A stretch of 40,291 nucleotides of DNA from Clostridia bacterium. Lineage in GTDB: Bacteria; Bacillota; Clostridia; TANB77; CAG-508. Below are positions 16,028 through 24,487 of the stretch, piece after piece; the first letter of the stretch is position 1, and every line of letters starts with the position of its first letter. The stretch spans positions 1-40,291 of the forward strand of contig JAAWNJ010000008.1 in the NCBI GenBank assembly GCA_022798895.1, read 5' to 3'. The translations under genes were made by a program, and so were the position numbers. The notes under the pieces are model-generated. The model ran no database searches. It was not told where the DNA came from and worked only from the letters and a program-made list of their open reading frames with translations.

Positions 16028-16855
16028 GCTTTTACTACATTACTCATTAGCATAGCAATTGTCATGGGACCTACTCCCCCTGGTACTGGTGTAATATAGG
16101 ATGCTTTCTTTTCTATATTTTCAAAATCTACATCTCCTACTAATTTACCTTCTCCATTTCTGTTAATTCCTACGTCAATAACAACTGCTCCTTCTTTTAC
16201 CATATCTTCTGTTACAAATTTTGGTTTTCCGAATAGCTACTACTAAAATATCTGCTTGCTTTGCTACTTCTGCTATATTTTGTGTTTTAGAATGGCACAC
16301 TGTAACAGTTGCATTGCTATTAATTAAAAGTTGTGCAAGTGGTCTTCCCACTATATTACTTCTACCAATAACAACTGCACTTTTTCCTTGTATTTCAATA
16401 TGATTTTCTTCTAGCATTTTCATCACACCTGCTGGCGTACAAGAAACAAAGCATTCCTCACCAATAGCTAATTTTCCTACATTAATTGGATGAAAACCAT
16501 CTACATCTTTTTTATAGCTAATTGCATTAAAAGCTTCTCTAATGTCTAGATGTTTTGGAATTGGACTTTGTAATAAAATGCCATGAACATCTTCCCTGTT
16601 ATTTAATTCTTCAATTAATCCTAATAACTCTTCTCTTGTTGTTTCTTCTTTTAACAGAAACTCCTCAAACGCAATTCCTATTTCTTCACAAACTTTGCTT
16701 TTATTGCGCACATATACAGCTGATGCGCTGTCATTTCCCACCATGATAACTGCTAATTTAGGTATAATTCCTTGTTTTTTTAGTTCTGTTACTTCTTCTT
16801 TTAACTCTAGCCTTACTTTTGCTGCTAATTCTTTTCCATTAATAATTGTTGCCAT
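15997..16855 (-). CDS. folD: FolD bifunctional methylene-THF dehydrogenase/cyclohydrolase, +1 shift at CGG
   Basis: Interconverts 5,10-methylene-THF and 10-formyl-THF, linking to Fhs and Fmt. Codons 1-208 ([15 protein letters not shown] ... ADILVVAI) end at CGG (16229-16231). Skipping the C continues [22 protein letters not shown], giving the normal FolD motif VAIGKPKF. Visible motifs are [63 protein letters not shown] and [15 protein letters not shown]. Total about 285 residues, normal. Unshifted translation would stop after 18 more codons and lose the C-terminal part of the NADP domain. The last nine codons and stop come from a family A repeat. Confidence 0.9.
16229..16231 (-). other. In-frame CGG +1 shift site in folD
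   Basis: Upstream frame GTA GCT ATT CGG; downstream frame GGA AAA CCA AAA (G K P K). The extra C is the complement of g16231. The glycine restored is conserved in FolD. Confidence 0.85.
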
Positions 16856-16895
16856 TTTTCTTCTCCTTTTTTATTGAGTTATAATACTACTATAA

Positions 16896-17459
16896 CTAAT
16901 TATTAGTTGCGCTACCATAATTTGGTGTAATATATGCCCTATTAACATATCCATCTATATCTTTATACAATACTACAGTATATTTTTGCGCTGCACTTAT
17001 TTTTTGCTTCAATTCATCTGGTTCTTCCATTAGTCCATTATAATATACATCTACTTCATGCTCACTATAACTATTGTTAATGCTAATGTTATTTAACAAT
17101 ATTTTAACATCTGAACCTCTCTTATCCCCTTCATAGCCAGAAAACTTTGTATTAAACCTTTCTACTTCTGATATTGAAGTTCCCATTTCTCCTGATGGAT
17201 TTTGCGCTATAATACCATACGTCGCAACTCCAATAAACAAAAAGAATGATTCTACAATTAGTACAATAAACATCACTGCACATAAGATAAGTCCTGTAAG
17301 ACTAATTGCTTTTTTCTCTCCAGTTTTTCCTTTCTTTACTGTATCCACAATTCCTAAAATTAATCCAATCACTGCTAATACAACGCCAAGTGGTGCTAAT
17401 ACAAATGTAATGGCTAATACAAATGCAATAATTCCTAAAACTAATGCTGCTATTCCCAT
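16896..17459 (-). CDS. DUF4190-like membrane protein with an extracytoplasmic domain
   Basis: A 187-residue protein with three hydrophobic segments: about residues 2-20 and 21-38 (small-residue-rich, DUF4190-like, LGIIAFVLAITFVLAPLGVV), then 53-80 after a KKGKTGEKKA loop. A ~100-residue hydrophilic part follows with FSGYEGDKRGSDVKILLNNI and a beta-rich end. Similar proteins sit in many Clostridia without a known role. It is divergent from spoIVA, with the sigma-E-like promoter in the gap, but no evidence ties it to sporulation. Confidence 0.65.
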   Translation of the reverse strand: MGIAALVLGIIAFVLAITFVLAPLGVVLAVIGLILGIVDTVKKGKTGEKKAISLTGLILCAVMFIVLIVESFFLFIGVATYGIIAQNPSGEMGTSISEVERFNTKFSGYEGDKRGSDVKILLNNISINNSYSEHEVDVYYNGLMEEPDELKQKISAAQKYTVVLYKDIDGYVNRAYITPNYGSATNN

Positions 17460-17555
17460 CTTTTATTTCCTCCTTTATTATACTTTTTTTACATTATATA
17501 CTACTTTTTTTGATTTGTATATTATTTTTTCATTAAAATTATTTTTTCATTTTTG

Positions 17556-17585
17556 TCATACTTTTTAGTCTGTCTAATATACATT
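17556..17585 (+). promoter_or_regulatory. Candidate sigma-E promoter of spoIVA
   Basis: TCATACT (17556-17562) matches 6 of 7 positions of the sigma-E -35 (KMATATT). After 15 bases, TATACATT (17578-17585) matches 7 of 8 of the -10 (CATACAHT). spoIVA is a mother-cell sigma-E gene in Bacillus, so motif and gene agree. Confidence 0.65.
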
Positions 17586-17634
17586 AATTAAATAGTTTTT
17601 GTACAAACATTTCTTAGAGGGGGTTAAATAATTC

Positions 17635-19116
17635 ATGGAAGAGAATTTAAAATTATATCAAGATATAGCTTTGCGTACTGATGGCGACATTTATGTTGGT
17701 GTAGTTGGTCCTGTTCGTACTGGTAAATCTACTTTTATTAAAAACTTTATGGATTTACTTGTTATTCCAAACATTGACAATGAATACAAAAAAGAAAGAG
17801 CTCGTGACGAACTACCACAAAGCGCTGGTGGAAGAACTATTATGACTACTGAGCCTAAGTTTATTCCAAATGAAGCTGTTGAAATTACAATTGGTGAAAA
17901 TCTAAAATTTAAAACGAGACTAGTAGATTGTGTTGGTTATTTAGTTAACAATGCAATTGGATATTTAGAAGACGACATGCCTCGTATGGTAAAAACACCT
18001 TGGTTTGAAGAAGAAATTCCATTTGAAGAAGCTGCTGAAATGGGAACTCGTAAAGTAATTGCTGAACATTCTACTATTGGTATTTTAGTAACTACTGATG
18101 GTAGTGTAACTGACATTCCTCGTGAGGATTACATTACTGCTGAAGAACGAGTTGTAAAAGAATTACAAGAATTGAATAAGCCATTCGTCATTGTTTTAAA
18201 TAGCGATGATCCGTTTTCTGACTATACCAAAGCTTTAGCTAAAAAATTGGAAGACAAATATCAAGTTTCTGTTATTCCAACAGATTGCGCTCATCTAGAT
18301 TTAGAAGATATTGACTATATCTTTAGTAAAATCCTATATGAATTTCCTATTGAAACTATTAATTTGAATTTCCCAAGATGGGTAGATGGTCTTTGTGATG
18401 ATCATTGGTTAAAGAAAGAATTGTATTCTGAAATTCAAACTGCATTTACAGATATTCATATTTTGAAACAAGTAGATGGTGGTATTTCTCAACTGCAAAA
18501 TACACAAGTTATTACCAAAACAACTTTAGATGAAATTCGTCTTGGTGAAGGTAGTGTCAATATTTCTATTCAATTAATGGATGAACTATTCTATAAAGTA
18601 TTAACTGAAATATCTGGTGTAGAAATTAATGATGAAGGTGCTCTATTTAGTACCATTACAGAGTTTGCTCAAACGAAAAAACAATATGATAAAATTGCTT
18701 ATGCTTTAGAGGAAGTCAAAGCAACTGGTTATGGTATTGTAACACCTTCTATTGATGAACTTTTATTAGAAGAACCAGAAATGGTAAAACAAGGTTCTAG
18801 ATTTGGGGTAAAATTAAAGGCTAAAGCTCCTAGTATTCATATGATAAGGGCAGATATTGAAACTGAGGTTTCTCCTATTGTAGGAAGTGAAAAACAATCT
18901 GAAGACTTAGTCAATTATTTACTTTCTGAATTTGAATCAGATCCTAAAAAAATTTGGGAATCTAACATCTTTGGAAAAAATCTACATGAACTAGTTAATG
19001 AAGGATTACAAAACAAACTATCTAGAATGCCAGAAGAAGCACAAGCAAAACTTCAAGAAACTTTAGAACGTATTGTCAATGAAGGTAGCGGCGGATTGAT
19101 TTGTATTATTTTATAA
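17635..19116 (+). CDS. spoIVA: Stage IV sporulation protein A
   Basis: A 493-residue ATPase that polymerises on the forespore surface as the base of the spore coat. The N-terminal domain carries the P-loop GPVRTGKST (residues 25-33), then SAGGRTIMTTEPKFIP and VDCVGY (switch/Walker B region) and LNSDDPFS. The middle domain is alpha/beta. The C terminus ends GSGGLICIIL, typical of SpoIVA and important for membrane localisation. Length equals that of the Bacillus protein (~492). AGAGGGGG precedes the ATG by about 11 bases. It is the first plus-strand gene after a long minus-strand block. Confidence 0.97.
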   Translation: MEENLKLYQDIALRTDGDIYVGVVGPVRTGKSTFIKNFMDLLVIPNIDNEYKKERARDELPQSAGGRTIMTTEPKFIPNEAVEITIGENLKFKTRLVDCVGYLVNNAIGYLEDDMPRMVKTPWFEEEIPFEEAAEMGTRKVIAEHSTIGILVTTDGSVTDIPREDYITAEERVVKELQELNKPFVIVLNSDDPFSDYTKALAKKLEDKYQVSVIPTDCAHLDLEDIDYIFSKILYEFPIETINLNFPRWVDGLCDDHWLKKELYSEIQTAFTDIHILKQVDGGISQLQNTQVITKTTLDEIRLGEGSVNISIQLMDELFYKVLTEISGVEINDEGALFSTITEFAQTKKQYDKIAYALEEVKATGYGIVTPSIDELLLEEPEMVKQGSRFGVKLKAKAPSIHMIRADIETEVSPIVGSEKQSEDLVNYLLSEFESDPKKIWESNIFGKNLHELVNEGLQNKLSRMPEEAQAKLQETLERIVNEGSGGLICIIL

Positions 19117-19128
19117 TTTCTTTATTAG

Positions 19129-19162
19129 AGCAAGGATATATCTTTCAAGCTATATTCTTGCT
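19129..19162 (+). terminator. Hairpin after spoIVA
   Basis: AGCAAGGATATA (19129-19140) pairs with TATATTCTTGCT (19151-19162), one wobble, 10-base loop, followed by a moderately T-rich tail. Confidence 0.65.
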
Positions 19163-19176
19163 TTCATCTATATTTA

Positions 19177-19239
19177 AAATGGAGCTAAGTCATATAATCT
19201 CAAATATACTTTAAAAATTACATAATTTAGCTCCATTTT
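19177..19239 (-). terminator. Long hairpin between the convergent genes
   Basis: AAAATGGAGCTAA (19177-19189) is the exact complement of TTAGCTCCATTTT (19227-19239), with a 37-base loop. It sits between the ends of spoIVA and the coiled-coil gene and probably stops transcription from the coiled-coil side. Confidence 0.55.
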
Positions 19240-19289
19240 CTCTTATTAATTTTAAGAACTTAAATCTTTGATTCTAAATTCAATATGAT

Positions 19290-19658
19290 TTAATTAACTT
19301 GCTCTAAAGCACTGATTCTAATTGAATGCTCATCAACTTCATTTTCCAAAATATCTAATCTTTTTTCGTCTTCTTCAATATGTTGTTGATGAAAAGAATA
19401 GCCATCAAAAAGTGCTGGTATTTTATTTGAAGTATCATCTTCGATTAAAATTAAAGCTCTGTTCATATTTTCATGGTCTTGTCTTAATTCTTTAATATCT
19501 TTCTGAACAACGTTTAGTGTCTTATTTGTGTTATCTTGTTCTTTTCTTAGTTCTTTCATATCCTTTTCTAATACTCCAACTTTTTCTACAAGCATGTCAA
19601 TCATATCAACCTTAATCATCTTCTCCAGAATCAAATCTATCTTTTCTTCCATCGTCAT
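19290..19658 (-). CDS. Coiled-coil protein with an internal repeat
   Basis: A 122-residue, almost wholly helical protein with heptad spacing. Two adjacent segments repeat each other: LEKDMKELRKEQDNTNKTLN and VQKDIKELRQDHENMNRALI. A shorter helix at the C terminus (DEKRLDILENEVDEHSIRIS) is similar. There is no membrane segment. Such proteins are common in Clostridia, and no function is known to me. A good ribosome site (AAGGAGG) precedes the ATG, which supports a real gene. Confidence 0.7.
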   Translation of the reverse strand: MTMEEKIDLILEKMIKVDMIDMLVEKVGVLEKDMKELRKEQDNTNKTLNVVQKDIKELRQDHENMNRALILIEDDTSNKIPALFDGYSFHQQHIEEDEKRLDILENEVDEHSIRISALEQVN

Positions 19659-19808
19659 AACTCTTCCCTCCTTTCTACAAATTTAGATATATTTTAACAT
19701 ACTAAAATTTCATATTCAATACTTTATCAAAATAAAATCAACTTTAATTTATAGGTTCTATTTTTCGACACAAATCGACTTTGCAATTTTTCATATTCTT
19801 TATTTTTC

Positions 19809-19839
19809 TGAATACTTTTTCCACTTTTGGAAAACACTA
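19809..19839 (+). promoter_or_regulatory. Candidate sigma-G promoter of the gerA operon
   Basis: TGAATA (19809-19814) is a perfect sigma-G -35. After 18 bases, AACACTA (19833-19839) matches 5 of 7 of CATACTA. gerA operons are forespore sigma-G genes in Bacillus. Confidence 0.5.
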
Positions 19840-19901
19840 AATTTAACAAAATTACTGTTCACAATTATCTAAATATAAAATCATACAGAAAGGAACTATA
19901 C

Positions 19902-21662
19902 ATGGAAGAAAATGCAAACCAAAAACCCAAATGGCAAGAAAAACTAACCAACAGTTTGAAAACATATTTTGAGGGGCCTAATAGCGAAAACTATCATTTT
20001 CATTTATCAGATGCCAGTGAAACTGAAAATAATAATTCCGCTTCTCCTACTTCTTTGACCACCCAACAAATGCAAGAAAATGAAAAAATCTCTGAAGTTA
20101 AAAATATCTTTTCAAGTTTAGATGTTACTTTAGAATATATCAAAGTCAAATATAATACCTTAATTAATAGTGACATTATCCTTCGTGAATTTACTTTAGT
20201 TGCTAGAAATAGGCAATACAAAGCTCTACTTCTTTTTATTGATGGTATGGTAAATTCTCAATTAATTAACGATAATGTACTTCAAGCTTTAATGCTACGC
20301 AACAGAGCCAATATCTTTGATGGTGATGAAAACCAAGTTGTCTCTGAAGGAGTTGCTAGTAACATCACTGTTAAAAGAGTGAAAATATTTAATTTAGAAG
20401 ACTATATTCTAGATAGCTTGCTTCCTCAAAATAACGTAGAAAAAGTATCTGCTTTTTCAAATGTTTTTGATGGTGTAAATATGGGAAATTGTCTTTTGTT
20501 TGTAGACACACTCCCAATTGCTTTTAACATTGATGTCAAAGGATATAAACAAAGAGAAATCAGTACCTCTAACAATGAAATTATTATTCAAGGACCTCAA
20601 GAAGCTTTTGTAGAAAATCTAAGAACCAATACATCACTACTTCGTAGAACAGTTAATAATGAAAATTTAATTATTGAAAACCTTTCAATTGGAAAATTAA
20701 GTAAAACAAAATGTACAGTTTGTTATATGAAAAATATTGCCAACTCTGATTTAGTAGCAGAAGTAAAATATCGTATGAACAACTTAGAAATTGACTCTCT
20801 TCTTTCTTCTGGTGAATTAGTACAACTAATTGAAGAAAACCAAAAAAGTAGTGCTCCACAAGTCTTATTAACAGAACGCCCTGATAAAGCAACTAAATAT
20901 CTATATGGTGGTAGAGTTATTGTTTTAGTTAACGGTAATCCTTATGCATTAGTAATGCCTGTCACTCTAATTGACTTTATTGCATCACCTGAAGATACCA
21001 ATTTAAAATTCCAATTTGCAAACTTCTTGAAATTCTTGCGTTTACTTGCAATTGGTATTACACTGCTACTGCCAGGACTATATATTGCTTTAACAGACTT
21101 TCATCAAGAGTTACTACCAACAGAACTGCTCTTTTCCATTCTAGCTTCCAGAGAAAATGTTCCATTTCCTATTATCTTTGAAGTGCTAGTTATGGAAATC
21201 TCATTTGAGCTAATTCGAGAAGCTGGACTTCGTGTTCCTTCTCCTCTTAGTGCTACTATTGGAATTGTTGGTGCTTTAGTCATTGGACAGGCTGCTGTAA
21301 GTGCTAGTATTGTTAGCCCTATCCTTATCATCATCATTGCTATTACTGCCATTGCCTCTTTCTCCATTCCCGATTTCTCTTTTGGTTTCCATTTGAGATT
21401 AATGCGCTTTATTTTCATTTTGCTTGGATATGTTGCAGGCTTTTTCGGAATAGGACTTGGACTATTTGTCTACACTTGTGTTTTATGTAGTATTAAATCT
21501 TTTGGTGTTCCATATACTGCCCCTTACTCACCTGTAACAGGTGCTGGCAAAAGTGCATTTTTCCTAAACCCTACTTGGCAAAGGGAAAAACGCTCAGACT
21601 TTTTAGATACCAAACGTCACACTAGACAAGAATCAATTAGTATGAAATGGAGATATAAATAG
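19902..21662 (+). CDS. gerAA: Spore germination receptor subunit GerA(A)
   Basis: About 586 residues. A hydrophilic N-terminal domain (about 1-320) has FSSLDVTLEYIKVKYNTLINSDIILREF and the family motif LFVDTLPIAFNIDVKGYKQREI (outline). It is followed by membrane helices with LRLLAIGITLLLPGLYIALT and the highly conserved REAGLRVPSPLSATIGIVGALVIGQAAV region (outline). It forms an inner-membrane nutrient receptor with GerB and GerC. The ATG at 19902 follows AAGGA; an upstream TTG at 19827 is in frame but has no ribosome site. First gene of gerAA-gerAB-gerAC. Confidence 0.95.
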   Translation: MEENANQKPKWQEKLTNSLKTYFEGPNSENYHFHLSDASETENNNSASPTSLTTQQMQENEKISEVKNIFSSLDVTLEYIKVKYNTLINSDIILREFTLVARNRQYKALLLFIDGMVNSQLINDNVLQALMLRNRANIFDGDENQVVSEGVASNITVKRVKIFNLEDYILDSLLPQNNVEKVSAFSNVFDGVNMGNCLLFVDTLPIAFNIDVKGYKQREISTSNNEIIIQGPQEAFVENLRTNTSLLRRTVNNENLIIENLSIGKLSKTKCTVCYMKNIANSDLVAEVKYRMNNLEIDSLLSSGELVQLIEENQKSSAPQVLLTERPDKATKYLYGGRVIVLVNGNPYALVMPVTLIDFIASPEDTNLKFQFANFLKFLRLLAIGITLLLPGLYIALTDFHQELLPTELLFSILASRENVPFPIIFEVLVMEISFELIREAGLRVPSPLSATIGIVGALVIGQAAVSASIVSPILIIIIAITAIASFSIPDFSFGFHLRLMRFIFILLGYVAGFFGIGLGLFVYTCVLCSIKSFGVPYTAPYSPVTGAGKSAFFLNPTWQREKRSDFLDTKRHTRQESISMKWRYK

Positions 21663-21676
21663 AAAGGAAAATAAAT

Positions 21677-22817
21677 ATGTCGGATAAAAAAATAGGAAAT
21701 ATAGAAGCCATCGCCCTTATTATAACGATTATGGTAAATCATATTATCTTAAACTTGCCAAAGAGTATTATTCACTCTACTTCTTCTGGTGCTGTTTTAA
21801 ATGTGCTTTTCATTTCCCTTGTTGCTCTAGGAATTGCTTATTTGATTAGCAATTTATTAAAAAGTTTCCCACGGTTTAGATATTTTTGACATTAGCAGTT
21901 TTCTTGGTGGAAAATGGCTAAAAAGAATCATTGGCATTTTATTTGTATGCTATTTACTCTTCACGGTAAGTGTCGTTTTAAGGAGCTTTTCTGAAACACT
22001 TAAAATTATCTTTTTCCCACGAACTCCTGTAAGAGTTATTATGCTTTTATTATTAATTGCCATTGTTATTACCAATAAGCTAAGCTTCCGTCCCATTGCC
22101 CGTGCCAACTTGTTCTTTATGCCAGCTGTTTTATTTAGTATTTTCTTCATCTTTGTTACTAACATTGGAAACTTCACTATAGAAAGAGCACTTCCCTTTA
22201 TGGGAAATGGCATGGCAACTACCTTTTTTAGTGGGCTAAGTAATCTATTTGCCTTTGGAGGCATTAGTTATTTATACTTTGTCCCCTCTTATCTGAAAGA
22301 CTTTAAAGATTACAAAAAAATTGCACTTGCTTCTGTTGGAATTTCTGCAATCTTTTTGCTTTTAAGTGTAACCACTGTTTTACTCTTATTCCCAATTGTT
22401 GCATCCACTGAAGAAGTTCTACCTCTTTACCTAGCTTCTCGTTTTATCGAATTCGGAAGATTTTTCCAAAGATTAGATGCTATCTTTGTGTTTATTTGGA
22501 TTATTTCCATGATTTCTTATTTAAGTATTGCTTCTTATTTTGCAACTAGCATTTTTCAAAAAGTTGCTAATTTGCAATACAACAAATGGATAATTGGTGT
22601 ATTTACTTCTCTTGCTTTTGGATTTGGGCTATTACCACAAAACTTGCAGCAATTGTCTATGTTAGAAAATAATGTGTATAAATATATCATTCTAATTTTG
22701 GTAATTGGTATTGGGCTTGGCATTCTCATTTTAGCAAATATCAAATATTGTATTCAGCAAAAGAAAAAAGGACTTATCATTTTAGATGAAAATGCTACTG
22801 CTGATAAAGGAGGTTGA
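21677..22817 (+). CDS. gerAB: Germination receptor subunit GerA(B), +1 shift at CGG
   Basis: An amino-acid-permease-like membrane subunit, about 379 residues. Codons 1-65 (MSDKKIGNIEAIALIITIM ... NLLKSFP) reach CGG (21872-21874). Skipping the C gives GLDIFDISSFLGGKWLKRII, restoring the FPG-x-DI-x-x-IS pattern expected in GerAB, then about nine further membrane helices to the end. Without the shift the protein stops after five more codons (RFRYF). The other two genes of the operon are intact, which argues for a working gene. Its end overlaps the gerAC ribosome site (AAAGGAGG). Confidence 0.88.
21872..21874 (+). other. In-frame CGG +1 shift site in gerAB
   Basis: Upstream frame AGT TTC CCA CGG; downstream frame GGT TTA GAT ATT (G L D I). 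Here the four-base unit is CGGT rather than CGGA, so the fourth base varies. The extra C is base 21872. Confidence 0.85.
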
Positions 22818-22822
22818 AAGAT

Positions 22823-24040
22823 TTGTTAAAAATTTATAAATATCTAATCATCATTATTATTGTCATCATCTTTTCACTTGCCTTTACAGGTTCCCATATC
22901 GTGCAAAGTGTAGATGATTTGGCGTATGCAGTTGCTTTAGGAATTGATGTTGGGGATACAGAAGATTTAAAAGTTACTTTTCAGTTTACTATGCCTAGTC
23001 CTAGTGGTGAAAGTGGTTCTGGTAAATCTTCTCCCGCTGTAATTGACACTGTAGAAGCTAATTCTATTGATTCTGCTATTAATTTTATGAATGCTTATGT
23101 TAGTAAAGAAATTAATTTGTCACACTGTAAAGTCATTGTCATTTCAGAAGAAGTAGCTAAAAGAGGAATTGCAAAAGAAATTTTTAGTTTAATGAATAAA
23201 GTACAAATTAGACCTGACAACCATGTTATCATCAGTACTTGTTCTGCACAGAAATATATTGAAAGTGTTTCTCCTAGTTTAGAAAATCTAGTTGCAAAAT
23301 TCTATGAAATTCTTCCTCGTTCTGGTGAATACACAGGTTATACTGTAAATGGTGAATTAGGAGATTTCTTTACCAAAATTGTTTGTACTACATGTGAGCC
23401 TTGTGCCATTCTAGGAAATGTAGTAAGTAATGGTACTGAAGAAAGTTCTAGTGGTTCTGATAGCTCAGAAAGTGAAATGGTAAGTGCTAAAAATGGAATT
23501 GAAAATATAGGGCTGGCAGCCTTTAAAGAAGATAAATTAGTGGGAACTCTAACTGCTGAAGAAACTTTGGCTCATTTGCTATTAACAAACCAATTAAAGA
23601 GTTGTAATATCTCTGTTCCTGATCCAGATGATGAGAGTAAAAAAATTGATTTATTTTTAACCTCTAATCATACTGCTAAAGTACAAGTCTCTATCCTAAA
23701 TGGTACTCCTTTTGTCAAATCTCATTTAACCGTAAATGCCAAATTAGCTTCAGTTGACAGCTTGTCAAAAGAAACTTCCCCTGAATCTTCTGAACAAAGG
23801 CTAAAGAAGGTAGAACAATCTGCTGAGCATTATTTAAAAACTTTGTTGTCTAATTATTGTTATAAAACAGCAAAAGAATTTCATTCTGATATTGCAGGTT
23901 TTGGTAGACATGCTATCCACAACTTTAAAACATCAGAGGAATTTGATGAATATGATTGGCTAAATCATTATCAAGATGCTTTTTTTGAAACAGATGCAAA
24001 AGTTACTATTAAATCTGGTTTTTTATTAACAGGAACCTAA
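22823..24040 (+). CDS. gerAC: Germination receptor subunit GerA(C), without lipobox cysteine
   Basis: About 405 residues. An N-terminal hydrophobic stretch (YLIIIIIVIIFSLAFTG) is followed by the GerAC pattern VDDLAYAVALGIDVG and domains typical of this subunit. GerAC proteins are normally lipoproteins with a Cys after the signal (TGC). Here the position reads FTGS, so lipid attachment seems lost and the segment may be a plain anchor. A Ser/Glu-rich insert lies near residues 205-225. I choose TTG at 22823, nine bases after AGGAGG; the TTG at 22814 touches the ribosome site. Confidence 0.9.
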   Translation: MLKIYKYLIIIIIVIIFSLAFTGSHIVQSVDDLAYAVALGIDVGDTEDLKVTFQFTMPSPSGESGSGKSSPAVIDTVEANSIDSAINFMNAYVSKEINLSHCKVIVISEEVAKRGIAKEIFSLMNKVQIRPDNHVIISTCSAQKYIESVSPSLENLVAKFYEILPRSGEYTGYTVNGELGDFFTKIVCTTCEPCAILGNVVSNGTEESSSGSDSSESEMVSAKNGIENIGLAAFKEDKLVGTLTAEETLAHLLLTNQLKSCNISVPDPDDESKKIDLFLTSNHTAKVQVSILNGTPFVKSHLTVNAKLASVDSLSKETSPESSEQRLKKVEQSAEHYLKTLLSNYCYKTAKEFHSDIAGFGRHAIHNFKTSEEFDEYDWLNHYQDAFFETDAKVTIKSGFLLTGT

Positions 24041-24070
24041 CTTATTTTTGGTTATTTATTAGCATAATAT

Positions 24071-24163
24071 GATATGTTTTTGCAGTTTTGAGAGGTACTG
24101 TTCTAACTTTCTTCTTTGAATTTTCTAACTGCAATCGGCATTTGAAAAGCAAAAAAACATATC
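24071..24163 (+). terminator. Nested hairpin after the gerA operon
   Basis: GATATGTTTTTGC (24071-24083) pairs with GCAAAAAAACATATC (24149-24163), and inside it GCAGTT pairs with AACTGC. It could end the gerA transcript or form the leader of the small membrane gene that follows. No gene is seen in 24041-24204. Confidence 0.45.
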
Positions 24164-24204
24164 CTTTATGTTATACAAAATTCAAATAAAGGAGTTTATA
24201 TCTT

Positions 24205-24375
24205 ATGGCTACTTTTTTACTAGTTGCTTTATTTGCTATTACTATGTGCATAGAAAGTATCGCTTATGCTTTTTATGAGATAAAAGTAAATAAAAATAAG
24301 TCCTCAGGGATAGTATTAATGATACTTTCCCTCATTGGACTTGTATTTCCTATTGTAGTTTATTTAAGTGATTAA
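24205..24375 (+). CDS. Small two-helix membrane protein
   Basis: A 56-residue ORF with AAGGAG ten bases before its ATG. Two hydrophobic helices (about residues 3-22, FLLVALFAITMCIESIAYAF, and 34-53, GIVLMILSLIGLVFPIVVYL) flank a basic loop (KVNKNKSS). It has no family I recognise. It lies downstream of the gerA operon on the same strand and ahead of a terminator, so it could be an accessory sporulation gene, but that is inference from position only. Confidence 0.6.
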   Translation: MATFLLVALFAITMCIESIAYAFYEIKVNKNKSSGIVLMILSLIGLVFPIVVYLSD

Positions 24376-24380
24376 AACAA

Positions 24381-24411
24381 GAGGGTGTCCTAAAAAAAAT
24401 GGGATACCCTC
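24381..24411 (+). terminator. Hairpin after the small membrane gene
   Basis: GAGGGTGTCC (24381-24390) pairs with GGATACCCTC (24402-24411) with one G-T pair, around an A-rich loop. It also lies downstream of the converging prepilin-like gene and may serve both. Confidence 0.6.
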
Positions 24412-24487
24412 CATGCTAGTTTCAATTCAATCATCTACAACTTCTTAGTTATATAATTTTTCTAGTTCTCATTATCAGCTTTCAGTT

